From assembly GCA_002007465.1 (NCBI GenBank), contig LNAC01000135.1, positions 3,008,420 to 3,072,419 of the forward strand: a DNA stretch of 64,000 nucleotides, written 5' to 3'. The notes under the pieces are model-generated. The model was not told where the DNA came from. It worked only from the letters and a program-made list of their open reading frames with translations, and made no database searches. This document shows, piece by piece, positions 54,409 to 64,000 of the stretch; position 1 is the stretch's first letter; each line of letters starts with the position of its first letter. The stretch is from Ailurus styani. Lineage: Eukaryota > Chordata > Mammalia > Carnivora > Ailuridae. The position numbers and the translations under genes are program-made.

Positions 54409-55718
54409 AGAAAGAAATTGACAAACAACTTAAAAGGCAGTTCATAAAAGGGCGAAATGTAAGTGACATGCCTATATGCAAAAATTTTCAACCTCAAAAT
54501 TTAATATGAGAAATGAAAATTTATTGTTTGCCTATCAAACAGGTTAGACTAGAAGAAAAAAGATGATGCACAGATTGTCAGTAATACAAGGAAACAAGCA
54601 TTCATAATGTTGTTTTTGTCAGGGCAACAGCCTCTTCAGAGGGCAGTTTGCTTATATATCACTTGGTGCAGCAATACCTGCTCTATAATCTTATCCTTTC
54701 TGCATGATTGAGTAAGAGTATTGGAAGCTGTGCATTCTATTCTGTGACTGGTTGTACTGACATATAAACACAATTCAGTGATGTTAATTCTCAGTTGCTC
54801 AGAGAATGATGGTAGATGAACAGAGAAATAGGGACGGGCTTGACATGGGACATGGTATGTAGCACATAGTAGGTACTTAATAAGTGTTAATCAAGTGACA
54901 GATTAATTCAGATGGGTAGTCTCTTTGGAGGAAATTAGTTTTGTTTCAAAAAGCATCTTGGATCTTACACTTTTGTTGCATATTGTAAATATGTCTGGTC
55001 AATAGTTGTAACTAGAGCTTAGGAGATGGGGCGCAGCCACCTGTCTAGAACAGTGGGAGACTTTAAGAAATGGGGTTTCTTTCAGTGTGTGTTTGTGTGT
55101 GTGTGTGTTTAATACAGTCAAATTCATTATGAAAATAAATGCAATCTCCAAATAAGACTGGAGAAAGAGATTAGCAGTGGGCCTTGGAAAAGTCTGTAGG
55201 GGGCAAGGTAGATTGAAGCAGTTTGCTCTGTGGTTTATTTAGCTGTATCCAGTGCTTTGGATGAGAGAAAACTAAACTGGGTCATCTGATTGGTAAGCAT
55301 CATCATTTTATATAAATTAGCATGGTCTAGAGAGATGGTCTCAGGGCCAACTAAAAGGAGGGTGTAGTTTGCTTTAATGTCTTTTCTCCTCCTCTGATCA
55401 AATATTTTTCCCACAACACACCTGAAAAATCCCCAAACCTTTGTTGCAAAAGGATTTGGCTATAGTAATCAGTGAGGACAACTTGAAATATTGGTCCTTA
55501 TATCAGCACATTAAAATATGCTTGGATTTTAATGATGAAAATATGTTGAATTAGAAACTTCTGCAAGTTTCAGTGTTTATTTTCTTAGTAATTCCTAACA
55601 GAATGGATTCAAATCACTTAATATAAGAAAGCATCTAAAATAGAGGTTAAGAGACTTAACTGTTTCTCTTACAAAGGGAAGGATGAAGTAATGTTTTCTA
55701 GTTAGAAAGACTCTGGAT
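54409..55718. other. Mostly unrecognised non-coding stretch
   Basis: 54840-54890 ('gtagcacatagtaggtactt') looks like a MIR or L2 end. A short GT-rich run lies at 55086-55109. Nothing else supported. Confidence 0.45.
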
Positions 55719-55813
55719 AGGGCGCCTGGGTGGCTCAGTGGGTTAAAGCCTCTGCTTTCGGCTCAGGTCATGATCTCAGCGTCCTGGGATCGAGGCCCGC
55801 ATCGGGCTCTCTG
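55719..55813 (+). mobile_element. SINEC (Can-SINE), cut by the sequence gap
   Basis: 'gggcgcctgggtggctcagt', 'gggttaaagcctctgctttc', 'ggtcatgatctcagcgtcct', 'gaggcccgcatcgggctctc', then N. Mustelid-like subtype. Its second half lies in the gap. Confidence 0.94.
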
Positions 55814-55927
55814 NNNNNNNNNNNNNNNNNNNNNNNNNNNNNNNNNNNNNNNNNNNNNNNNNNNNNNNNNNNNNNNNNNNNNNNNNNNNNNNNNNNNNNN
55901 NNNNNNNNNNNNNNNNNNNNNNNNNNN
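55814..55927. other. Sequence gap (114 N)
   Basis: Unknown bases between two convergent SINEs. ORFs crossing it are meaningless. Confidence 0.99.
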
Positions 55928-56137
55928 TTTTTTTTTTTTTTTTTTGAGAGCCACACACATGTGAGTTGGGAAGGGGGAAGGGGCAAGGCAGAGGGAGAGG
56001 GAGAGAAAGAATCTTAAGCAGCCTCCACACCCATCCTGGGGCCAGACATGGGACTCAATCGCCTGACCCTGAGATCATAACCCGAGCTGAAATCAAGAGT
56101 CAGATACTTAACTGACTGAGGCCCCCGGGCACCCAAA
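55928..56137 (-). mobile_element. SINEC (Can-SINE), inverted relative to the one before the gap
   Basis: T18 run, 'gagagccacacacatgtgag', 'gaaagaatcttaagcagcct', 'tgaccctgagatcataaccc', 'taactgactgaggcccccgg'. The left TSD is inside the gap. Confidence 0.9.
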
Positions 56138-56350
56138 AAAATTAGTTTTAAAATTAAATTAGGGCATTATTATTTTGTTGACTGTAACACTTGAGAATTT
56201 TTACCGTGTGAATTGTGTATAAGCAGTAATGTTAAAGCTTACATTTTAGTCTCATTTTAAATATACATTACAGCTAGAATTTTGTCACTTGAATTTTTCG
56301 AAGCTCTGCTTAGCCCGTTAACTAAATATTATTATCCATCTTATGGAGGG

Positions 56351-56633
56351 AGTTATGAGTGGTCAGTAAGAGAAATTCTATTTCTTTGACAACATTTTTC
56401 ACTAATTTATTACCATTATCCGCACTAAACTTACTAAAACATTGAAATTGATGGGGTTATTAGATCATGGTAGTGAAAGAAAGCNGCGATCTGTACGTGA
56501 GTTATGAGTGGTCAGTAAGAGAAATTCTATTTCTTTGACAACATTTTTCACTAATTTATTACCATTATCCGCACTAAACTTACTAAAACATTGAAATTGA
56601 TGGGGTTATTAGATCATGGTAGTGAAAGAAAGC
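56351..56633. repeat. Tandem duplication across a single N (assembly artefact)
   Basis: 56351-56484 and 56500-56633 are identical 134-base copies ('agttatgagtggtcagtaag' to 'tagtgaaagaaagc'). Between them sit one N (56485) and 'gcgatctgtacgtga'. That filler plus the next two bases equals 56877-56893, about 390 bases downstream. This is a misjoined contig edge, not biology. Confidence 0.88.
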
Positions 56634-56750
56634 TCGATTTTTAAAAAATTATGCACCAAGTGTGAATGGGTTTGGCATTTTGCAAAGGGTCTCACTCTCA
56701 CTAAGTAAATCTTCTCTGTATAATTCTGAAGTTCAAATGTTTCTGATTAG

Positions 56751-56887
56751 TGTCCCGCTGTCTTATTGGCCCCTCCTGGAAGGCAAGAAGATTAGTAGCG
56801 TGCATGAGTTCCTCACATCTCGGCATGATTGAGTCCAGGTTTGGAAGCAGGGCAGTAACCCAGCTGAAAAACTGCAGCGATCTGTAC
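56751..56887 (+). CDS. Candidate internal coding exon (unrecognised gene)
   Basis: An acceptor 'caaatgtttctgattag' and the strong donor 'tac|gtgagt' bound 137 bases. Two bases complete a codon, then 45 codons are open (S-R-C-L-I-G-P-S-W-K-A-R-R-L-V at the start, V-T-Q-L-K-N-C-S-D-L-Y at the end), ending in phase 0. The entry phase 1 matches the exit of the 34468 exon, 22 kb upstream, and the exit matches the 57786 exon. The peptide is more basic and hydrophobic than the earlier exons, so membership of the same gene is uncertain. The last bases of this exon and its donor recur in the assembly artefact at 56486. Confidence 0.35.
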
Positions 56888-57255
56888 GTGAGTCAGACGC
56901 AGGGCCTTGGGACTTAAACTTGGGTGTTTGTCAACCCTCTGACCTTTGATAGTGACAGTTTTAAATGAGACACTTAGCCCATGGCATGTGGGAAACAGGT
57001 TGTACACTTTTTGTAAGCAACCTTCAGTTAAAACTCTTTGAACTGTATTTCTTGCGTGTATTGTCATGAAGGGAATGTCTTCTTGTCGTTCCAGAGTCTG
57101 TTTCCTAAGAGCAAAAATAAAATGATGCAACAGAGGAAGGAGAGGGCATGGTTTTATAGTTGTAAGCTTTGATGTTTAGTTACATAAATCTGATTACATA
57201 AATAAATTACATACATCCGATTATCATGCTATACTAATACTGTATTTGTAATGAG

Positions 57256-57640
57256 TGTAGGGCAACCCAGTCAGGTGGAGGCTGGCAGCACAGGCAATGA
57301 AGGAATTCACTAGAGGCTGAATAAAGGAGATAGAAATTTATTGAATACACTGCAAGGGAGCAGTGGGCAGGACAGCAAAGGAGAGACTATCTGCCAGGAG
57401 GAAGTGGTGGGGGGCTGTAGTTAAGGAGGAAGTGAGGAGGTATGGGAACATATGGAATTTTCCTTTTTTGGTGCCTGTGTCTGGTTGTAAAGTAGCCCAT
57501 TGGTCAGCTAGGGCTTGTGGATATTTCAGGGCGGATCACCTAAAGGGCCTGTTTGCATTCAGCCTGGTGGTCACTGTGGGCGCTTTTACTTTACTCAGGT
57601 TTCCATTGCACAAGCCTGTCGCCTAAAAGCATCCTCTGCA
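57256..57640 (-). mobile_element. Possible solo LTR of an endogenous retrovirus
   Basis: 385 bases with TG...CA ends on the minus strand. The sense (minus) strand has an AATAAA signal ('tttatt' on the plus strand at 57334-57347) followed by a short downstream segment, consistent with U3-R-U5 order. No internal gag/pol/env sequence is nearby, and no flanking short duplication is convincing. Family unknown. Confidence 0.4.
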
Positions 57641-57785
57641 ATAATTATAATATATTCTACTGAAACTGTCATTCTAATACCAAAATCATAACTAGATGAT
57701 TGTTCACGAAATCAATAAGAATTTTAATAAGATCTTTGTGAATTTAAGTTTCTCAACTGAAAACGTAACTTTTCTCCCCTACCAG

Positions 57786-57878
57786 TGGATCTTAGGTGAT
57801 TCTAGTGAAGAATGTAGGAGATTCAAACAAGAGCACTTAGAGAAATGTTTGAAGCTGTCTTTGGACCTGAAAGTGTGA
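57786..57878 (+). CDS. Candidate terminal coding exon with stop (unrecognised gene)
   Basis: A very good acceptor ('gtaacttttctcccctaccag') is followed by 30 open codons and TGA at 57876-57878. Only phase 0 is open, matching the exit of the 56751 exon. The peptide starts W-I-L-G-D-S-S-E-E-C-R-R-F-K and ends K-C-L-K-L-S-L-D-L-K-V, charged and probably helical. Sequence downstream would be 3' UTR; the first plain AATAAA I see is at 58797-58802. The exon lies 145 bases beyond the LTR-like element. A lone acceptor plus a 30-codon frame can arise by chance, so confidence rests on phase agreement. Confidence 0.35.
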   Translation, partial: WILGDSSEECRRFKQEHLEKCLKLSLDLKV

Positions 57879-60027
57879 CATTCCTTTGTATACATAAAAA
57901 GTCAGATAATGAAATGTTTAAGACCGTTAACAGAGACTGGAGCAGCAAAGAACAAGTCACTGAGCTTTGCTTCTGATCAGCCTAGGCTGTTTTGTTTGGT
58001 GCCTTTGGCTGAGGTTACAAGAGAAGGATCTGCTAAATGGCTCCACTCTCAATGCTAAAAGTTCTCCAGGCAGAAAGTTCAGTGAAAAAAAATAACACAG
58101 AGCCAGAGTCACAAACAGAATGTCACTGTAGAAGAGCCACCTTTTATTGTTTCTTACAGGAAACAGAGACAGCTACAAGTATTTGGAAAAAGGGTCTTAA
58201 GTAGTCTTCACCAGCCAGGTTGTAAAAAACTTGCTGAGATTTAGGAGTGGGATGAAGAGTCACGTACATTTTTATGTGCTTTTAAATTAAAATTTCATAT
58301 GCCATTTAGCAACTTTTAAAAGAAGTAATAGTGTTAACATTTCCTGGAAACAAATACATTTTACAGCGGCTCTTCAAGTGAGGCGCTCTGGCGATCTGCT
58401 GGGCCCTGGATAAATTGTGGTGGTCCCAAGATGTTGCAGCAATCAGGCAGGACTGAGCCATAGTGGGGCGGGGGGAGGGGGGGACCCCCGTCGGCCTGGC
58501 CCTGCCGTACACATAGTCTGACTTGCTGTGTGTGTTGTGATATGGCAAAGGCTAAAAAACCTGCTTTACGAATATGCTTTGCAAAATCCCTGAATTCTAA
58601 AAGAGGGAGCATGTTCAATTATTTGGGGAGTAAATACACAGAGGCAGAAAGAGGGTAGTATAGTGTCCCCAGCTAGAATGCGCAACGTGCCTGGTGATAA
58701 CGGGGCAGAGCGTGAGGGAAGGCCGGTGCAGGAAAGCCAAGCACTTCCCGAAGGGCTTTTTTGCTTCCTTTGCTTGACCACGATGACTTTTCTAACAATA
58801 AATACTGAGAAATATTCTAGCAAATGTTCGGAAGTGAAGGCATATGGAGCGTTTGATTTTGTTTGTGTTTAAAATATGGTTTCCACACAGATGGCATTGG
58901 TTTAGCTGTTGTGTGATTTTGTTTGGATCTTCTTTTGCTCAGAAAAAGAGATGAGAACCATTGCTCTTTGAAATGTCCAGCTTCCAGGTTTGTCTTCTGT
59001 AGCTTGCTTCACCACATTTGCAGAGGTATGGGCTTTGTCCCTAAAATACCTTCATTTGTGAAATTGCAGACACTCTCCACAGAGGTTTCAGCTGGATCTT
59101 GGAATATTAGGGGTAAGGCATAAAAGGAGGCCGTGAAATTCGTGGATTTAAATATTGAAATTTTTAGATTCCAGAGGGCAGTTGCTGTAGCAGGAATCTA
59201 GCCATGATACTAGAGCTGAGGAAGCCAACTATTTCTTTGAAAGGTTGGATGTCCAGGGATAAGGTCTACAAAAATGAATTCAGTGACATACGTGTCCTAT
59301 TAAATAAGTTGGTATTTAATATCCAAAGATATCTTTAGTCATCCACTCTTCCGTTTGTCCCTTTCAACCTTGGGGAGGATAAATGGGAGGAGAGAAAAAA
59401 ACAAAACAAAACAAAAGACAAACAAAATCTTAAAATACTAGAAATTCATAAAATTGTGGATGTCACTTTTTTGTCTCTTAATCATTATGCCTATACTTTC
59501 GCATGACTTGGGGCCTGAATATTATTGCAGGGACCACTGGAGTGCTAGCTTTGTTTCCTCTTGTCTGTATGTAGCTTTCTTTTTGTCTGTATTCAGCTTT
59601 TCCTAATGGCTCTTCACCCATCTTTCCAAAAGTGAGCTAAAGTCAGTGTCTCACTTTTGCATTTCCCCAGGAAAAAAAAAATGCAGCTTCCAGAAATATT
59701 CAAATAATACATTTTTCTCTTCACACCAGTATGGTATCTTAGGTTAAAACAATCCTATAAGATAACCCCTTACATCAACAGACTTACATCAACAGCCTCT
59801 GAAGGATTTTGCCACAGAATCCATGAAGCTGCACTTGAATTGTGTGTTAACCCATAAGCCAAAGAGTCTTTTCCTTCCCGGGACCTTATGAAAGAAAGAC
59901 TCTGTAAAACCAAACTGGATTATCTTCTCAAGATTTAAGTTTTGAACGGTGATCCATAGAAAACTGGGAGTTGTGGAAATGTTTTGCTTTTATTTCTTAA
60001 ATCCTAGAATTCAGGTGACTTTGCCAG

Positions 60028-60029
<2 letters not shown>
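57879..60029. other. Non-coding stretch, possible 3' UTR at its start
   Basis: No repeat that I can name. It contains a GC-rich patch (58462-58512, G-runs), AATAAA at 58797 and an A-rich (CAAAA)n run at 59396-59428. Confidence 0.4.

Positions 60030-60071
<42 letters not shown>
60030..60071 (+). repeat. (TG)n microsatellite, about 21 units
   Basis: Uninterrupted TG run. Confidence 0.97.
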
Positions 60072-60075
<4 letters not shown>

Positions 60076-60534
60076 CTGCAAAATCTGGTTCTTTTATCAG
60101 TGTCCTTATTATAAGGTGATGTGGATTATTTGAACATGAGAGTATTTACTAAATGCTTCATCCACCTAAACCTAATTTAACTAACTTGGAAGAAGATTAA
60201 GGAGACTCAGACACTGGTGTGATTGTTGCAGAAGAGCCAAAATTAATTTACTGAGCTACACAACTATTGTTTCAAATGTTTGGGAATCAGATTTATACTC
60301 ATATCCCATCTCGGGTAAAGATAAAGAGTTTTCCCATTTGTAAAGAGAACGAACTTCTCCCAGCTGCTGTCATAGTAGCTGCGGTGTTTAAAAGAAAAGT
60401 ATCTATCGGTTTGAAGGGTTGGAGTTGAGTTGGTTTGTTTGTCCTTTTATTTAGCTTCTTTGCCTAGAAAACCATATTTTACTAGAGATAAAATTAATCT
60501 TTTTTATATTAGATCCTTGTGAACAAAATAACAG
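60072..60534. other. No recognisable element
   Basis: Non-coding, A/T-rich. Confidence 0.4.
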
Positions 60535-60680
60535 GATGCCCCCATTTCACAAATAAGGAAACTCCTGCTTCTAAAGGTTAGGTGCCTCGTCCACACTCAC
60601 ACAGCCAGAAAGTGTCAGAGCCAAGATTCCACACAGACTTTTCTCACTGCCAAGCCTGGGGTCTGGGCCACCATGCTCTG
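60535..60680 (-). repeat. MIR SINE (inverted)
   Basis: 'ccccatttcacaaataagga', 'ccacactcacacagccagaa', 'agtgtcagagccaagattcc' match inverted MIR. Confidence 0.78.
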
Positions 60681-60684
60681 TTGC

Positions 60685-60915
60685 CTGGTGAGGGCCTGTT
60701 TCCTGCTGCACAGACAAGGGTCCTTCTGCTGTGTTTTCACATGGCGGAAGTAGTAAGGGAGCTCTCCTGCATCTCTTTTCTGCGGCCACTAATCCCATTC
60801 CTAATCACCTCCCAAAGGTCCATCTCCAAATATCATCACATTGGGGATTAGGATTTGAACATATGAAGTTTGGGCGATGGTGGGGGTTGTGGGACAAAAA
60901 CTTTCGGTCTATAGC
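60685..60915 (-). mobile_element. MLT1-type LTR fragment (ERVL-MaLR)
   Basis: Inverted MLT1 words: 'tggtgagggcctgtttcctg', 'tgctgtgttttcacatggcg', 'ctaatcacctcccaaaggtc', 'atctccaaatatcatcacat', 'tttgaacatatgaagtttgg'. Partial LTR only. Confidence 0.72.
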
Positions 60916-61599
60916 GGACACCTAACCCTGCTTTTGGTGGTTTTCCTTAATCATCATGTGGCTGGCCATGCTGATTTTATTCAGCAAGTGACCAGTGACC
61001 ATTCTGATTTTTTGTCCTTTAAGAGACAACCACTTGTATATTATTCTGGCTTCTTTTTTACATTCTTTATTTGCAATTTTTCTTAATGGTTTTGCAGATC
61101 TCCAGGCAGTTCTTGATTGTTACATAGGTATCAGTATAAATATTTATGCTACAAATTACCAGCACCCAGCAACCCATCTGTAAATGATAGGCAGGAATTT
61201 GCAGTTCCCGTAGCCTTGTCCTTAAGCCTGTTGCTATCCTTGTTCCCTAAGGTGGTGCTAGGGACATAGTTGGAAGGCAGTCGTTGTGACATGCATGTCT
61301 GTCCTGTGATCCTGAAAGACTCACACCAATAATATCTCCCTTACTGACTTAGAATTACCTCCTTAGAATAGCCGCTGTTAAAATAACCTTGTGTTTCTCA
61401 AGATAGATAACATTTACATAGATTTCGTATATCAGACTAGCTAGCTGGCTTTCACCTAGCAATGTGGAATTTCTCAAGGAACTGGAGATGTCGGTGGATG
61501 TTTTTGAGCAAGAACAAATAAGACTTGTTCATTTCTTGAATATACATTCGTCATCTGTGGTCCAGGGCACAGAAGGAGAAAGATGAATATGATTCTGTA
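60916..61599. other. No recognisable element
   Basis: Non-coding. Confidence 0.4.
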
Positions 61600-62150
61600 C
61601 TGCTTTCATGTGGGACACCTGTTATGATATTATTATACACAGAATGAAATGGGAGCCCAGTATTAGGGCATTTCACGTGGACTTGGAAGTCAGGGAAGAG
61701 GTCAGAAGTAGGTGAGCCTGAACAGTTTCTTACGGGGCTAGCAGATGGAGTTGTCGTGCTGGAGCCGAGACTGAGCTCTAAGGAACAGTTGGAGATGAGC
61801 GGAAAGGTAAGTTAGGTATTAGATCGGGAAAGGCCGTGTGTGCTGAACTGAAGAGTGCCATCTTTGTTCCAAAAGTTATGGGGAACCATTGAATATATCA
61901 CGCAGAGAATGACATGCTCGCCTAGAAAATTGTCTCTGGCTACCATGTGGAAAATAGGCAGGATGGGGCAAAACTGGAGATGAGACTAGCAGAGAGGCAG
62001 TCACTGTGGTCCAGGCGAAAATTGATAAGGTGTGAATTAAAGCAGTGAGAGAGACGGAATGATTCACCAGCAGGGATAAAAGTGGAGTGTACAAGGCCTG
62101 GTGACTGATGTACAGTGGGACTAGGAGAGGGAGAGGTCTGGAATGAAATG
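61600..62150 (-). repeat. L2 LINE remnant (inverted)
   Basis: 'ggtcagaagtaggtgagcct', 'agagtgccatctttgttcca', 'gagaatgacatgctcgccta', 'gagaggcagtcactgtggtc' and 'gagagagacggaatgattca' fit inverted L2, heavily diverged. Good splice-donor words here ('aaag|gtaagt' at 61807) lack partners. Confidence 0.5.
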
Positions 62151-62433
62151 CCTTTGTTTCTGGCTTGTGCTCTTCCTGAACACATTATAGAAAAGTGGTG
62201 CCTTTTCAATAGTTTTTAAGGTACTGAGTCTCAAAGGCAGCTGTAGATTATGATAAAGGATGCTAGAGAGGTAAGTGTGAAAACAAGAGTCAGTTTTTTG
62301 GTATGGAAATGAAACACTGCTGGTCAGGTTGGCATTTCCTCTACCCACCAACAGCACAGGCCCCGCCCTCATGGCCAGGGTTGGCACCTGCTTACACATA
62401 ATGCAGCCCTGATGCAACATGGCAGATTTTCCA
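62151..62433. other. No recognisable element
   Basis: Non-coding sequence preceding the SINE target site. Confidence 0.35.
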
Positions 62434-62448
62434 CTGGGTGATGCACTT

Positions 62449-62683
62449 GCTTAAAAAAAAAGAAAAGAGATTCATTCATTCATTCACTCATTCATTCATT
62501 CATTCATTCGAGTGAGAGCATGAATGCAAGCAGGGGGTGGTCCAGAAGGAGCAGGAAAAGGAGAGAAGCAAACTCCCCTCTGATTAGGGAGTCCGACGAG
62601 GGGCTCAATCCCCAAACCCTGAGATCACAACCTGAGCTGAAATCAAGAGTCAGTGCTTAACCAACTGAGCCACCCAGGCGCCC
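62449..62683 (-). mobile_element. SINEC (Can-SINE) with (ATTC)n tail
   Basis: The tail side has 'aaaaaaaaagaaaagagatt' then about 10 ATTC units (62471-62510). Then 'gagaagcaaactcccctctg', 'aaccctgagatcacaacctg', 'gagccacccaggcgcccc'. TSD 'ctgggtgatgcactt' (62434 and 62684), perfect. Confidence 0.95.
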
Positions 62684-62698
62684 CTGGGTGATGCACTT

Positions 62699-63809
62699 CT
62701 TGAAATAATTTCAACAAACACAAGTATCTATAAACATATGGCTTAATTGAAGAAACAAACAATGTAGTATGTGTTGTGAATCGATGCCTGGTTCTCATTT
62801 TTCTAGGCCAGTCTATTATGAGAAATAATTCATGTCACGTCTAGTTTTCCTTTAGATATTCCTGGCCCTTTTATCCTTTAGTAATTTGCCATATAAATTC
62901 CAATCTTTCATATTTGATATCCCAGCTGTGCCTTGCACAGTTGGTCTCTATGTGTTGTACTAATCAGGGATAGGGCTCAAGTGAAAGCTGTGTATCTTCT
63001 AAGCTAGATTGTAAACTCTCTAAAGCAGAACCACCCTCAGTAGAAGATACCTGCTATTCTGGAGACTGGACTGCTTCTAGGAAATACTTTATGTACATAG
63101 ACTAAGTTATACCAACCAAAGTTTGCCTGAATTGCAAAACCGCATCATCTCATAACTAGTAGGATGTAGGAACCTGTCAAAGAACAGAAACTATAGGGTG
63201 GCAACTGAAGTGATTAATTCAAAATGAACACATGATTGCGTTCTTCCAGAAAGAGCTACATCTGGGCTTAAGAACATAAGCCTTCCTACAGTCCAAAAAG
63301 GCTATCAATTCCATTATGAGTCTGGGAACCTGTTTATTTTTTAAAGTAAAATGAACAGCTGACAAAAAGCAATTAACCTTGTAAATAAGCAGGAATGATT
63401 TCTGGCATTTCGTGGCATGCAGCTTATAGACCTTTGACTGACACAAAATTCTCCTGAAAGTATTTTGTATCATTAATTGAGTAAGTTCTAAGGGAAGGGA
63501 ATGCCTGTGCTAGCATAAGCTAGGAAAGTATTTCAAGTTAACACTGCTTTGAGAAAATAATGCCAATATATTTTTCACAATATATTTTTTTAAGAAAAGG
63601 GAAAACAAGTCTAAGTGACTAAATGTGCCCATCAGTAGATACATAAATGGTCCTGTTTAAAATTAATTTCCATCAAGCAACAGTAGTTGTCCTTTCCCCT
63701 CTCCATTTCTTCTTGAGTTAATTAGTAACTATAGTCCCAGTTAAGTTTAAAGTTCCTTTAAAATGTGTTCAGTAACTGCCTTGTAATTGTTTCTTGTTAG
63801 TGCTTAAAG
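62699..63809. other. No recognisable element
   Basis: Non-coding, A/T-rich, no supported gene or repeat. Confidence 0.4.
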
Positions 63810-63890
63810 TGGAATATGTCTTTCACCCCATTTTATGGTGGAAGAAACGAAGGACCAAGAAAGTGAAATGACTTGCTATATCTCAAAACA
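63810..63890 (-). repeat. MIR fragment (inverted)
   Basis: 'ccccattttatggtggaaga', 'aacgaaggaccaagaaagtg' resemble inverted MIR ('ccccattttacagatgagga'). Confidence 0.5.
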
Positions 63891-64000
63891 AACAAAAAGA
63901 CTTTCTGAACACTGAAGCACTTAGTATAGCATGCATATATTTGTTAAACAGAAAAGCTTTCTTGTGTTCTATTTGCTGAAGTTTAGTAAATTACAAAGCC

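Noticed and set aside
55730..56030. Several ORFs that cross the N gap
   Set aside because: They consist largely of unknown residues and SINE sequence.
1..64000. CRISPR arrays, operons, phage or bacterial systems
   Set aside because: Base composition, interspersed SINE/LINE content and intron-like structure are mammalian. No regularly spaced repeats or prokaryotic gene clusters are present.

Overview
This window is ordinary nuclear DNA from a caniform carnivore. At least 29 tRNA-Lys-derived Can-SINEs (SINEC; the 'GGGCGCCTGGGTGGCTCAG' head) are scattered through it, on a background of ancient mammalian repeats (MIR, L2, MER5, MER20, MLT1, L1M). Several younger SINEs (1531, 22163, 49855, 55719) carry the 'TAAAGCCTCTGC' and/or 'CTACTTGTGATCTCT' variants that I associate with Mustelidae, so a weasel, otter, marten or badger relative is my best guess. 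The family assignment is inference.

There is no long intact gene, and essentially all long ORFs are chance or repeat-derived. What the sequence does support is a sparse plus-strand chain of possible coding exons with good splice sites and matching codon phase: 3170-3271, 8057-8141, 33471-33531 and 34468-34567, perhaps continuing to 56751-56887 and a stop-containing exon at 57786-57878. A further exon-like block at 157-260 does not join the chain in phase. If real, these encode part of a Ser/Asp/Gln-rich, probably disordered protein that I do not recognise. The window would then be mostly introns of that gene, including introns of about 25 kb and 22 kb.

Layout: 1-8 kb holds a MIR, an assembly duplication around a single N (958-1224), an MLT1 LTR interrupted by a SINE, and paired MER5 and SINE insertions. 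8-17 kb holds MER20, a decayed L2, an RPS14 processed pseudogene that split a MIR, a small CpG-richer patch, and SINEs. 17-33 kb is dominated by L1M 3' ends, a 2.2-kb decayed L1 (28451-30699), and SINE-tail or simple microsatellites. 33-46 kb holds two candidate exons, a three-level nest (L2 containing a SINEC containing a young 5'-truncated L1), nested SINEs, a Tigger-type element and an L1M. 46-64 kb holds L1M, SINEs, a sequence gap flanked by inverted SINEs, a second single-N duplication (56351-56633), the possible terminal exons, a solo-LTR-like element, an MLT1 remnant and an L2 remnant.

I found no RNA gene, CRISPR array, operon or evidence of a novel biological system. The most useful leads are the exon chain, the two assembly artefacts and the dated nests of insertions.
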